Part shown: one piece after another, positions 1 through 8,598 of the stretch
How positions within the stretch are numbered: position 1 is the stretch's first letter
How the letters are laid out: each line of letters begins with the position of its first letter
NCBI RefSeq assembly: GCF_011617705.1
Contig: NZ_CP050154.1
Span: forward strand, 3,100,001-3,164,000
DNA: 64,000 bases
Source of the DNA: Brevibacterium limosum
GTDB lineage: Bacteria; Actinomycetota; Actinomycetes; Actinomycetales; Brevibacteriaceae
Reading direction: 5' to 3'
Made by a program: the position numbers and the translations under genes
Notes under the pieces: generated by a model
The model's input: the letters and a program-made list of their open reading frames with translations, nothing else
The model's database searches: none
What the model was told of the DNA's origin: nothing

Positions 1-984
1 GCCAGCACCGATCACACCGAGCTTCTTCACCTGTCGAGGTGTGACGCCGTCGGGGCGCGAGCCGCCGGAGTTGATGTGGCCGAGGTCGAAGAAGAAGGCC
101 TTGATCATGTTCTTCGCCACCGGGGTGTGGGTGAGATGGACGAAGTAGCGGGTCTCGACGTCCAGGGCCGTGTCGATGTCGACATAGGCGCCTTCGACCG
201 CCGCGGCGATGGCAGCACGCGGGGCCGGCATCGGTGCGCCCTTGGTTTGGCGGCGCAGCAGAGCCGGCAGAGCGGGAAGCATGGCTCCCAGCGAGGGGGA
301 GGCCGGTGATCCGCCGGGGATCTTGAAGCCTTTGACGTCCCAGGGCTGAGCCGCCTCGGGATTGGCCTTGACCCAGGACTTGGCGCGGTCGACGAGCTCA
401 TCGGCCGGTGCCAGCTCATCGACGAGTCCCAGTTCGAGGGCATCAGCCGCCTTGAACTTCGTCGAAGGCAGAATCGCCTTCTGCAGTGCGTTCTGGAGCC
501 CGATGAGACGAACGGTCCTCGCGACGCCGCCGCCCCCGGGAAGCAGTCCGAGTGAGACTTCGGGGAAGCCCACGCGCAGGCTCGAGACATCCTCAGCTGC
601 GATCCGATGGTGGGTGGCAAGTGCGAGCTCCAGTCCGCCGCCCAGGGCTGCGCCGTTGACGGCGGCCACGACCGGCTTGCCCAAGGTCTCGAGCCGGCGC
701 AGGAGCGACTTCACGTGGTTGGTCTGCGCCGCCTCGGCCGCGGAGTTCTCCGGGTCTGCCGCACGCAGTTTGTTGAGGTCGCCTCCCGCGAAGAAGGTCT
801 TCTTCGCGGAAGTGATGATGACGCCTGTGATGTCATCGACGTGGGCCTCGAGCCAGTTCACGGTGCCCTCGAGGGCGGCCGTGAAGTGGTCGTTCATGGT
901 GTTGACCTTGGCGTTCGGATCGTCGACGACGACTGTGACGATACCGTCGGAGTCAGTGGTGTGGGAGTATTCGGTGTTCGTCAT
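1..984 (-). CDS. fadB: 3-hydroxyacyl-CoA dehydrogenase/enoyl-CoA hydratase (FadB/FadJ type), 3' part outside window
   Basis: Large beta-oxidation subunit that hydrates enoyl-CoA and then oxidises 3-hydroxyacyl-CoA with NAD. The 328 visible residues contain the complete crotonase-fold hydratase: oxyanion-hole stretch AAVNGAALGGGLELAL with one catalytic Glu, then FPEVSLGLLPGGGG with the second. The last visible residues, KKLGVIGAG, begin the Rossmann NAD-binding loop of the dehydrogenase, so the rest lies beyond the window edge. It starts with ATG one base after the thiolase stop, so the two are translationally linked as a fadAB operon. The function is clear; the true full length is unknown. 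Confidence 0.9.
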   Translation of the reverse strand, partial: MTNTEYSHTTDSDGIVTVVVDDPNAKVNTMNDHFTAALEGTVNWLEAHVDDITGVIITSAKKTFFAGGDLNKLRAADPENSAAEAAQTNHVKSLLRRLETLGKPVVAAVNGAALGGGLELALATHHRIAAEDVSSLRVGFPEVSLGLLPGGGGVARTVRLIGLQNALQKAILPSTKFKAADALELGLVDELAPADELVDRAKSWVKANPEAAQPWDVKGFKIPGGSPASPSLGAMLPALPALLRRQTKGAPMPAPRAAIAAAVEGAYVDIDTALDVETRYFVHLTHTPVAKNMIKAFFFDLGHINSGGSRPDGVTPRQVKKLGVIGAG

Positions 985-985
985 G

Positions 986-2194
986 TCAGACCCTTTCGAT
1001 GATCGTCGCGATGCCCATGCCGCCACCGATGCACAGGGTGACGAGTCCGCGCCCCAGGTCGCGCCGTTCGAGTTCGTCGAGGACGGTGCCCAGAATCATG
1101 GCTCCGGTGGCTCCGAGCGGGTGCCCCATAGCGATGGCGCCGCCGTTGACGTTGACCTTCTGGTGGGGGATGTTGAGATCCCGCATCCATTTGAGCACGA
1201 CGGCGGCGAAGGCCTCGTTGAGCTCGAACAGGTCGATGTCGTCCACGGTCAGCCCGGCCTTGTCGAGGACCTTCCGGGTGGCGGGAGTCGGACCGGTGAG
1301 CATGATGGTCGGTTCAGAACCGGTCACTGCGGTGGCGACCACGCGGGCACGCGGCTTCATGCCCATCGTCTTGCCCACCTCACCGTCGCCGACGATGACG
1401 AGGCTGGCGCCGTCGACGATGCCCGAGGAGTTCGCTGCGGTGTGGACGTGATCGATGGCCTCGACCCAGTGGTACTTCTGCAGCGCCACCTCGTCGAATC
1501 CGGCTTGGGCGGCGACCTTGGTGAACGCCGGGTTCAACGAGGACAGCGATTCCACGGTCGATCCCGGGCGCATGTGCTCATCGGTGTCGAGGAGAGTCAC
1601 TCCGTTGATGTCCTTGACGGGGATGATCGACTTCTCGAAGTACCCGTTCTCCCAGGCAGTCGCGGCACGGGCCTGAGACTCGGCGGCGAAGGCGTCGACG
1701 TCAGTGCGAGAGAAGCCTTCGGTGGTGGCGATGAGGTCGGCACCGATGCCCTGTGGGACGAAGTATGTGTCGTAGTTCGTCGTCGGGTCCTGCGCCCACG
1801 CTCCGCCATCGGATCCCAGCGGTACGCGCGACATCGACTCGACGCCGCCGGCGAGGACGAGGCTCTCGAAACCGCTGCCGACCTTCTGCGCGGCGAGGTT
1901 GACCGCTTCGAGCCCGGAGGCGCAGAAACGGTTGATCTGAACACCGGCAACGGACTCGTCGAGTCCCGCCACGAGCGCCGCAGTTCGGGCGATGTCCCCG
2001 CCCTGTTCACCGACAGGCGAGACGACGCCGAGGACCATGTCGTCGATGGCTTTGTCGTCGAGATCGGGGTTGCGCTCTCGAATTGCGTCGATGAGCCCGG
2101 TCACGAGATCGATGGGTTTGACGCTGTGCAGCGCACCTCCGCGGTTCTTACCGCGTGGGGTGCGCACTGCGTCATAGATGAACGCTTCGCTCAT
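986..2194 (-). CDS. fadA: acetyl-CoA C-acyltransferase (thiolase)
   Basis: Degradative thiolase that cleaves 3-ketoacyl-CoA to acetyl-CoA and a shortened acyl-CoA. The 402-residue length is typical. All catalytic residues are visible: nucleophile Cys91 in QINRFCASG, His358 in [13 protein letters not shown] and Cys388 in [10 protein letters not shown] chose the ATG beginning [15 protein letters not shown] because GTGAGGAAC sits just upstream and this matches the usual thiolase N-terminus; the frame stays open 12 codons further upstream. It is the first gene of the unit with the hydratase/dehydrogenase. An operator-like palindrome lies about 40 bases upstream. Confidence 0.95.
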   Translation of the reverse strand: MSEAFIYDAVRTPRGKNRGGALHSVKPIDLVTGLIDAIRERNPDLDDKAIDDMVLGVVSPVGEQGGDIARTAALVAGLDESVAGVQINRFCASGLEAVNLAAQKVGSGFESLVLAGGVESMSRVPLGSDGGAWAQDPTTNYDTYFVPQGIGADLIATTEGFSRTDVDAFAAESQARAATAWENGYFEKSIIPVKDINGVTLLDTDEHMRPGSTVESLSSLNPAFTKVAAQAGFDEVALQKYHWVEAIDHVHTAANSSGIVDGASLVIVGDGEVGKTMGMKPRARVVATAVTGSEPTIMLTGPTPATRKVLDKAGLTVDDIDLFELNEAFAAVVLKWMRDLNIPHQKVNVNGGAIAMGHPLGATGAMILGTVLDELERRDLGRGLVTLCIGGGMGIATIIERV

Positions 2195-2234
2195 GTGTTC
2201 CTCACAGTCTGGGTGGAAGACCGACCACAAGATC

Positions 2235-2248
2235 TGATCGATCGTTCA
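2235..2248. promoter_or_regulatory. candidate operator upstream of the thiolase operon
   Basis: TGATCGATCGTTCA is a 14-bp inverted repeat with one mismatched pair, placed 41 bases before the thiolase start codon. Its size and position suit a TetR- or FadR-like repressor of beta-oxidation genes, but no regulator gene is adjacent. The assignment is inference from symmetry and position only. Confidence 0.3.
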
Positions 2249-2479
2249 GTAACATTCGCACGTTCCATTGTGTATCAGTTTCTGGTGACGAGCAACACAC
2301 GCTGGCCCCGTCCGGGGCATGGCACGGCCGTGGACCGAAGTGGCACGGGTGAGGTGATCGCCTCCTCCGACCTTTCGAACTGATAACAGATCTTCGGCGG
2401 AGTCGCTTCGCCAGCACTGGGAGACAGCAGCAGTGGTTAAGATAGCTCGACTCATCAGTTCTGATCCCCTTGGAGAATC

Positions 2480-2884
2480 ATGTCCTTGACCACCCCTGCC
2501 CGCACGAAGACGGGCTCGAAGCTCTTGGCACTCACTCTGGCCGTCGGCCTTCTCGCCGGCCCCATCGCCGTCGACGCGGCTCCTGCCGAGGCTGCGACGA
2601 AGAAGTGCGCGGTGAAGATGTCGAACTCGAAGCCGCGCCAGTACTCGAACACCTGGGTCAACGTCTCGAAGGTCGGGTCGAAGGCCAAGGTCGAGACTCT
2701 CGCTCACTACAAGACGACGAAGACCAAGAAGAAGGCCACCGCGTCGAAGAAGGGCAAGGCCTCGCTCAAGTACTATATTTCCGGGGCGACACCGGGGAAG
2801 AAGGTTTCCGTGACCGTCACCGCAAAGAAAGGCAAGACGACGTGGAAGTGCTCGACGTCGTTCAAGCCCGTGAAGAAGCGCTGA
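2480..2884 (+). CDS. small secreted lysine/threonine-rich protein, function unknown
   Basis: The 134-residue product has a Sec signal peptide: a Lys-containing start, hydrophobic core LLALTLAVGLLAGPIAV, and likely cleavage after the Ala-rich stretch near residues 36-39. The mature part, about 95 residues, is unusually rich in Lys, Thr and Ser, including TKTKKKATASKKGKASLK. It contains only two Cys, one near each end, which could form a disulfide across a small beta-sandwich. The start follows a GGAG motif, and a strong terminator hairpin lies 50 bases after the stop, so it is a monocistronic unit. I recognise no family. A cell-wall-binding or Ig-like secreted domain is possible but unproven. 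Confidence 0.75.
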   Translation: MSLTTPARTKTGSKLLALTLAVGLLAGPIAVDAAPAEAATKKCAVKMSNSKPRQYSNTWVNVSKVGSKAKVETLAHYKTTKTKKKATASKKGKASLKYYISGATPGKKVSVTVTAKKGKTTWKCSTSFKPVKKR

Positions 2885-2932
2885 GCGTCTGAGGGTCTCG
2901 CGTCCTCGGCGCAGACTCGACGGATGCAAAAT

Positions 2933-2968
2933 GCCCCTCTGATCATCATTTCTGCTGATCAGAGGGGC
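2933..2968. terminator. hairpin terminator between the secreted-protein gene and tRNA-Thr
   Basis: Perfect 13-bp stem GCCCCTCTGATCA / TGATCAGAGGGGC with a 10-base loop. It lies after the plus-strand secreted-protein gene and 8 bases beyond the 3' end of the minus-strand tRNA, so it can stop transcripts from both sides. An A-run precedes the stem on the plus strand, which gives a U-run in the minus-strand transcript. Confidence 0.8.
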
Positions 2969-2976
2969 TGTTGCCG

Positions 2977-3049
2977 AGCCGCCTGCGGGAATCGAACCCG
3001 CGACCTATTCATTACGAGTGAATCGCTCTGCCGACTGAGCTAAGGCGGC
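2977..3049 (-). tRNA. tRNA-Thr (anticodon CGU)
   Basis: The minus strand folds as a full cloverleaf. The acceptor stem is GCCGCCT/AGGCGGC, the D-arm is TAGCTCAGTCGGCAGAGC, the anticodon stem is ATTCA/TGAAT around loop CTCGTAA, and the T-arm is GCGGGTTCGATTCCCGC. The anticodon CGT reads the threonine codon ACG. The gene is 73 nt including the discriminator base, and CCA is not encoded. Confidence 0.95.
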
Positions 3050-3259
3050 AACCGAACCAACTTTAGCCAACTTCTCTGCCAGGGGTCAAAACGAAGAATG
3101 CGCTTCTCTGCGGTTCCGACAGAGAGCTTCGTCACTCCCTGTTCTACAGGCGATGACCGAGCCCCTCACGCGTCGTCGACCGGGTGCCGTCGGGCCGCGA
3201 ACCGGCACCCGTTAACCTTGAAATGACAGTTGATGCACAGGCGAGAGGGAGAGACATCC

Positions 3260-4378
3260 ATGGCAGAGTTCGACTCCGACGACTTCATGAGTGATTTCCA
3301 GGCGCTCATCGAATGCGAGTCGTTCTCCAACGACCTCCCTTCACTGGCCCGCAGCGCCCGGCTCGTCTCGCGCATCGGCACCGGAATGCTCGGGGCGGCA
3401 CCTCGCCTCATCGAAACCAACGGCCACCCGCATGTCCTGTGGCGCTTCGGCAACGGCCCGCGCAAGGTCGTGCTCATCGGCCACCACGACACCGTCTGGC
3501 CCACCGGAACGCTCGCAGACTTCCCGTACTCGGTCAGGGACGGAGTGGTCCGCGGACCCGGCGCCGATGATATGAAGGGCGGACTGCTCATCGCCGTCTA
3601 CGCGCTGGCGAAGGTCCGTGCCGAACTCGGCACACTCGACGGTGTCAGCCTCCTCATCACCGCCGATGAAGAACTCGGTTCCCCGGGCTCCCGGCAGATC
3701 ATCGAGGACGAAGCACGCGGGGCTGGAGCCGCTCTCGTGTTCGAGAGCGGCGCCGCCGACGGTGCTGTCAAGATCGCTCGCAAGGGTGTTGCGATCTACC
3801 AGCTCGCAGTCACCGGTCTGGCATCGCATGCCGGAGTCGAGCCGGAGAAGGGCATCAACTCCACCATCGAAGTGGCCAACCAGGTCATTGAGATCGCCGC
3901 ACTGCACAAACCCTCGGTTGGGACCTCCGTCGTCCCGACCGTGATGACCAGCGGATCGACCACGAACACTGTGCCTGCCAAAGCCGTTGTCGGCATCGAC
4001 TCCAGAGCCGCCTCGGCGGATGAACAGGTGCGCATCGATGACGCCCTACGCGCTCTGACGCCCACAGTCGCCGGCGCGAAGATCGAACTCAAGGGCGGAA
4101 TCAACCGTGCCCCGCTCGAAGAGGACATGGCGATGGGCCTCTACGCCCGTGCCCAGCGACTGGCCGGTCGACTCGGACATCCCCCGCTGCGGTCGGTCGC
4201 AGTCGGCGGCGGGTCGGACGGCAACTTCACCGCCGGAGTCGGGACCCCGACCCTCGACGGACTCGGCACCGTCGGCGGAGGTTCCCACGCCCGGACCGAA
4301 CACGCTCTGCAGATCTGGATTCCCCGACGCATCGAACTCACCGCGGCACTCGTCGCAGAACTCCTCGGCGACTGCTGA
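3260..4378 (+). CDS. M20 family metallopeptidase (glutamate carboxypeptidase-like)
   Basis: Zinc-dependent exopeptidase/deacylase of the M20/ArgE/CPG2 family, 372 residues, predicted cytoplasmic because no signal is visible. The metal ligands are in order: His in LIGHHDTVWP, Asp in GPGADDMKGG, catalytic Glu in ITADEELGS, Glu in VFESGA and the C-terminal His in GGGSHARTEH. A dimerisation (lid) domain sits in the middle. The start MAEFDSD follows the purine-rich run GAGAGGGAGAG; an in-frame ATG ten codons earlier has no ribosome site. A small hairpin (CGGGTGCCG/CGGCACCCG, 3181-3211) lies in the leader. The substrate cannot be told from sequence. It is convergent with holB. Confidence 0.88.
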   Translation: MAEFDSDDFMSDFQALIECESFSNDLPSLARSARLVSRIGTGMLGAAPRLIETNGHPHVLWRFGNGPRKVVLIGHHDTVWPTGTLADFPYSVRDGVVRGPGADDMKGGLLIAVYALAKVRAELGTLDGVSLLITADEELGSPGSRQIIEDEARGAGAALVFESGAADGAVKIARKGVAIYQLAVTGLASHAGVEPEKGINSTIEVANQVIEIAALHKPSVGTSVVPTVMTSGSTTNTVPAKAVVGIDSRAASADEQVRIDDALRALTPTVAGAKIELKGGINRAPLEEDMAMGLYARAQRLAGRLGHPPLRSVAVGGGSDGNFTAGVGTPTLDGLGTVGGGSHARTEHALQIWIPRRIELTAALVAELLGDC

Positions 4379-4417
4379 GCACTCGGCCACTCCCCCGGCG
4401 CGCTCAACCGTCGGCGA

Positions 4418-5575
4418 TCAGAGTGCGCCGGTGCGGTCTTCCTGCAGCCACGGATTCGACAGCAGCACGAAGGCCGCCTCGACGATGAGCACCGGCGACA
4501 TGTTCGTCTGCAGACGCTGCCGGGCCTCGGTGATGGCGTCGATGCGCAGCAAAGTGGTGTCGGGGCCGTCCCGGTTCGCCTGCTCGGCGATGAGATCGAC
4601 CTCGCCGGCGTTGATCCACCCGTCTCGAATCCCCAGCTGGTACATGAGGATGTCGCGGTAGAGGCTCATGAGTTCGAGGAAGATCCGGTCGAGCTCATCG
4701 TTGCGGGCTCGCACCGAGCGACGTTTCTGCTCCTCCTCGAGCTTCCTGATCTGCGCTCTGGCCGAGGGCGGGATCGTCTTCTCTCCTTCGACGCCCAGAG
4801 TGGTCAGAAGCTGCGTGCGTTCTGCGGCATTGCGTTCTTCGACACGTGATTTCGCGGTCTCCGCTGCGGCGTCGACGATGCGACCGGCCAAGCGGATCGT
4901 CGCCCCCACCGAGGTGAGTTTGCCGGGGATGGCGAGGATCTGTCTGCGTTCGGCATCAGCCGACTCATTGAGCGCCAGGTATTTCGCGCGCCCGATGTGG
5001 TTTTGGGCCACGGCCGCGGCCCATCGGGCACGATCCTCATCGACGTTGTCACGCTGCATCAGCAGCTGCGCCACGGCATCCCTGGAGGGGATGCGCAGTC
5101 GCACCGGACGACACCGCGACCGGATGGTGGTGAGCACGTCGATCGGGCTCGGTGCACACAGCAGCCACACGGTTCCCGGAGGCGGCTCTTCGATGGCTTT
5201 GAGCAGCACGTTCGCGGTCCGCTCCATCATCCGGTCGGCGTCTTCGATGATGACGACACGCCATTTCGAATTCACCGGCGAGGCTTGTGCCTTGGACACG
5301 AGTTCACGGACCTCTTCGATCGAGATGACCGACTTCTGGGTCGACATGATCGTCAGAGACTCGTGATGGCCCGACAGCACCCGAGCGGTCACATCGTTCG
5401 ATTCCGTACCCCCGGAGATGAGGGCGGCGGCGAAGGCACGAGCCGCATTCGACCGACCCGAACCGGGCGGGCCGGTGAACAGCCACGCGTGGGTCATCGC
5501 AGCCGGATTGTCCAAGGCATAGCCGAGCTGGGTGATGACGTCATCCTGCCCAACGAGTTCGTCGAAGACGCTCAC
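4418..5575 (-). CDS. holB: DNA polymerase III subunit delta'
   Basis: Clamp-loader subunit delta', which works with DnaX to load the sliding clamp. The 385-residue product has the AAA+ fold: GQDDVITQLGYAL, Walker A GPPGSGRS (about residues 35-42), Walker B-like VVIIEDADRM, and the sensor region IRSRCRPVRL. The Cys zinc module found in E. coli delta' is absent. The start is GTG, chosen because GGAGG lies 9 bases before it inside the end of tmk. The GTG begins one base after the tmk stop, so the genes are translationally coupled. An alternative, longer N-terminus would run deep into tmk and is unlikely. Confidence 0.92.
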   Translation of the reverse strand: MSVFDELVGQDDVITQLGYALDNPAAMTHAWLFTGPPGSGRSNAARAFAAALISGGTESNDVTARVLSGHHESLTIMSTQKSVISIEEVRELVSKAQASPVNSKWRVVIIEDADRMMERTANVLLKAIEEPPPGTVWLLCAPSPIDVLTTIRSRCRPVRLRIPSRDAVAQLLMQRDNVDEDRARWAAAVAQNHIGRAKYLALNESADAERRQILAIPGKLTSVGATIRLAGRIVDAAAETAKSRVEERNAAERTQLLTTLGVEGEKTIPPSARAQIRKLEEEQKRRSVRARNDELDRIFLELMSLYRDILMYQLGIRDGWINAGEVDLIAEQANRDGPDTTLLRIDAITEARQRLQTNMSPVLIVEAAFVLLSNPWLQEDRTGAL

Positions 5576-5576
5576 T

Positions 5577-8495
5577 TCAGGAATCCTCCGGGTTGGTGAA
5601 GCGGCGGTTGCTGCGTTCGCGCTGTCTGCGCAGACGCTCCCGAGCCTGACGTTCGATCTCCGCCTGGGCCTGCAGCCGCTCACGGCTCATCTCTCGTGCG
5701 CTGCGGGCCGGCAGGACCGTGGTCTCTGCGTCACCGGCATCGCCCGAGCCGTCGGCTGACTCGTCTGCCGAGCCCTCATCAGCCGATTCGACGCTCAGGT
5801 CGGTCGAATCATCCGCAGCGGTCTCGTCAGTCGAGTCGGCCCGGTGCACCACCCGCGTTTCGGCTTCTTCGGGATCGACTCGATCGACGATTCGGGTCTC
5901 CGCGTCGTCGTCCGTGGTGATTCGGTTCGTCGGCACTCCGTCGGCATCGTCGCTGTCATCGATGATCGCTTCCGAGGTGTGTCCGCGGGTCGACAGCACC
6001 GTGGTCGCCGCGTCCTCGTCGACCCAGCCGGATCCCGAGTCATCGGTCTCGGCATCGGAATCGTCCGATGACGCCGAGACTGCTTCGCCTCTGTCGCCGG
6101 GCCCCCGGTCATTCGCGAAGTCGGCCGGTGTCTCCCGCAGATCGGCGCCGAGGTCGACGCGTTCGGTGGGGACGGTGCCCGAGATCTCAGCCTCTGCGTC
6201 GGAGACGGCAGACGGGACGAAGCGATCGCCGGAGGCCGGAACGAAACGCGGTCCGCGCTTATGCACCGCGTCATCGCCGCTCGCATCACCGTCATCTGTG
6301 TCCTCGGCGGCTTCTTCGGCAGTCGCGGCGCTGCCGACGACTGCGTCGTCTTCAGATTCGCGGTCATCGACCGCAGCTGCGGACCTGCCATCGGAGAGGT
6401 CTTCGCCGCTGTCCGCGGCCGCCCTCGAAGTGCCCTCTTCGGGCACGTCCCCGGCGGCCACGGCCGCGATCGGTACAGAACCCCGTTCCGGACCTCTGTC
6501 GGACTCAGCGTTCGATGCGGAGGCGGGAGCTGCCTCGGTGCCGGTGTCGCGTTTGACCAGGGTCTGCGGAAGGCGGGCGCGGATGGCGGCGAGGATCTGC
6601 TCGGTGAGCTCATCGGCGTCAATCGATGCGTCGAGGACGACGTACCGGTCGAGTTCCTTGTGCGCACGGGACAGGTAGGTCTGGCGAACCCGCTGGTGGA
6701 ACTGCTGGTTCTCCTCGTCGAGGTAGTTTCTTTCGCCGCGCTTGCCCATCCGCTCCGCCGCAACCTCGGGTTCGATGTCGAGGACGATCGTCAGGTTCGG
6801 CACGAGCCCCTGGGTGGCCCACCGGCTCAGCGCGAGGATCGTCTTCTCGTCGAAGCTGCGACCGGCCGACTGATAGGCGATCGTCGAATCGATGTACCGG
6901 TCGGTGATGACGATGTTTCCGGCGTCGAGGCCGGGATCGACCAGGGATGCCACATGATGGGCACGGTCGGCGGCGAAGAGCAGCGCTTCGGTCCGCGGGC
7001 TCGGCGGATCCGAGTCGAAAAGGACGGAACGGATCTTCGTCCCCAGTTCGGTGCCGCCGGGTTCGCGGGTGGATTCCACGTGATAGCCGTCATCGGCCAG
7101 GGCGGCGGAGATGCGTTTGATCTGTGTGGACTTGCCGGAACCGTCCCCGCCCTCGATGGCGATGAAGAACCCGGAGCCGAGGCGTTCGGCCGAATTGCCG
7201 AGTCCGCCGGCTGCGGTCTCGGGCTGGCTGGGTGGGCGGAATCCGTGGACGATGTCGACCGACAGGCCCTGCAGTCTGTGCGGATCGAAGGTGAAGAGCC
7301 CGATGATTCCGGCGATGAGGGCGGCGATGCCGAAGATGAGGAACGCCACGTCGCTGGGTGCCAGCACCCAGTCGGGGGTCGCTCCGACTTCGACCGTGCC
7401 GCCGAGGTCGAGTGCGTTGATCACCAGTGCCAGGCCGGCCCCGGCGACGGCACCGTAGCGGCGGGAGAAGTCGTAGGGCTGAGCGCGCACGCCGATGCCG
7501 ACGAGGAACGCGATCGCGGCCGAGAGCACGACCTTGCCTGAGAGTTCGTTGATTCCGCCGGTGGCCAGCAGCAGCACACCCGAGACGAGCAGAGCGAAGG
7601 TGGACACGCGCGGACGGGACATTCCGGGGGCGAAGGTCGGTCCCATCTCGAATCCGATGGCCCAGCCGACGAGGCAGCAGGCGATGATGAGTGCGAAGCC
7701 GGCCTGACCGTAGCCGTGGCCGACCGCGGTCGGCTGAGCGAGCATGAAGGTGGCGCCCAGGACGGCGAAGAGGCCGATGCACACCCACGGGTTCGCAATC
7801 GCCTCGGCGGGACGGGCCACCCGGGCTTTGAGCTCGGGGAACTGACCGGTCGACGCGGACTCCGCGTGCAGAGCGCGTTCGGGGGTGAGGAAGATGATGA
7901 CGGATCCGGCGGCCATGCCGATGCCCACCAGCAGAGCCACCCAACCCAGCGATTGAGTGCCGGCAGTGGATCCACCGAGGATCTGGAAGGCGCAGGAGAC
8001 GAAGACGAGGACGGCTGCGGGAATGCCGACGCGGCGCCACGGCTTTTCGTGTCGGAACGGGTTGATGCTCATGAGCAGACCCACCACGGCGCCGAGGAAC
8101 AGGGCTGCGATCCAGGTCAGCCAGGCGCTGGGCGCAAGGCTGAGGACGATGAGGAGTGCGGCTTCGATGATCGCGGAGATGCTCAGGGCGGTCTTGCGCA
8201 CCGCGGGCGGTCGGGAGGCGAAGACCTTTGCGGGGATGAAGAGACCGGCACAGGAGAGGGCGAAGACGATGAGCAGCGACAGGCTGCCCGATTGATTGTC
8301 GAATCCTCCGGCGCTGATGGACTCCCCCATGGCGGTGAAGGCACGTCCGCCCACCGTCGCGACGAGTCCGCTGGTCCCTGCCACGACGTAGCTGATCGCG
8401 ACGAGCGCGATCAGGGCGCCCCAGGCGGAGGTCTCGGTGACCAAACGGCCGGGGGCTCCGGGCAGTCGGTGTCCTGTAGTCGTCAACATGCTCAC
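5577..8495 (-). CDS. tmk: thymidylate kinase with N-terminal multi-pass membrane domain and acidic C-terminal tail
   Basis: A protein of about 970 residues in three parts. Residues 1 to about 420 are a hydrophobic domain with roughly 11-12 predicted helices resembling an MFS-type transporter. Residues from about 443 to 650 are a complete dTMP kinase: P-loop EGGDGSGKST, the REPGGTELG motif, the DR-Y motif ITDRYIDSTIAYQSAGR and a lid region with MGKRGERNYLDEE. The last 320 residues are disordered, rich in Asp, Glu, Ser and Ala, and end in an Arg-rich coiled segment. The kinase makes dTDP from dTMP, so the gene should be essential. Comparable MFS-kinase fusions exist in some other actinobacteria such as Streptomyces. 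The start is GTG at 8495 or ATG two codons later, which has slightly better ribosome-site spacing. It is upstream of and coupled to holB. Confidence 0.9.
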   Translation of the reverse strand: MSMLTTTGHRLPGAPGRLVTETSAWGALIALVAISYVVAGTSGLVATVGGRAFTAMGESISAGGFDNQSGSLSLLIVFALSCAGLFIPAKVFASRPPAVRKTALSISAIIEAALLIVLSLAPSAWLTWIAALFLGAVVGLLMSINPFRHEKPWRRVGIPAAVLVFVSCAFQILGGSTAGTQSLGWVALLVGIGMAAGSVIIFLTPERALHAESASTGQFPELKARVARPAEAIANPWVCIGLFAVLGATFMLAQPTAVGHGYGQAGFALIIACCLVGWAIGFEMGPTFAPGMSRPRVSTFALLVSGVLLLATGGINELSGKVVLSAAIAFLVGIGVRAQPYDFSRRYGAVAGAGLALVINALDLGGTVEVGATPDWVLAPSDVAFLIFGIAALIAGIIGLFTFDPHRLQGLSVDIVHGFRPPSQPETAAGGLGNSAERLGSGFFIAIEGGDGSGKSTQIKRISAALADDGYHVESTREPGGTELGTKIRSVLFDSDPPSPRTEALLFAADRAHHVASLVDPGLDAGNIVITDRYIDSTIAYQSAGRSFDEKTILALSRWATQGLVPNLTIVLDIEPEVAAERMGKRGERNYLDEENQQFHQRVRQTYLSRAHKELDRYVVLDASIDADELTEQILAAIRARLPQTLVKRDTGTEAAPASASNAESDRGPERGSVPIAAVAAGDVPEEGTSRAAADSGEDLSDGRSAAAVDDRESEDDAVVGSAATAEEAAEDTDDGDASGDDAVHKRGPRFVPASGDRFVPSAVSDAEAEISGTVPTERVDLGADLRETPADFANDRGPGDRGEAVSASSDDSDAETDDSGSGWVDEDAATTVLSTRGHTSEAIIDDSDDADGVPTNRITTDDDAETRIVDRVDPEEAETRVVHRADSTDETAADDSTDLSVESADEGSADESADGSGDAGDAETTVLPARSAREMSRERLQAQAEIERQARERLRRQRERSNRRFTNPEDS

Positions 8496-8585
8496 AGCCC
8501 TACACTATCTGCCCCGACTGACATATCTCTTGGAAAGGAGTGCGATCTGCGACAACCCGGCCCCCGTCGGCGCCTGCCGATCCTC

Positions 8586-8591
8586 TACCCT
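8586..8591 (+). promoter_or_regulatory. -10 element of a probable leaderless promoter
   Basis: TACCCT fits the actinobacterial -10 pattern TANNNT and lies seven bases before the GTG of the lipoate-ligase-like gene, which has no ribosome-binding site. That geometry puts the transcript start at the GTG itself. No convincing -35 is visible. Confidence 0.4.
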
Positions 8592-8598
8592 TGGACTC

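Noticed and set aside
362..2383. 673-residue open frame on the plus strand across fadA/fadB
   Set aside because: It lies antisense to two clear enzymes, has Arg/Gly/Asp-biased composition typical of a shadow frame in GC-rich DNA, and no recognisable domain.
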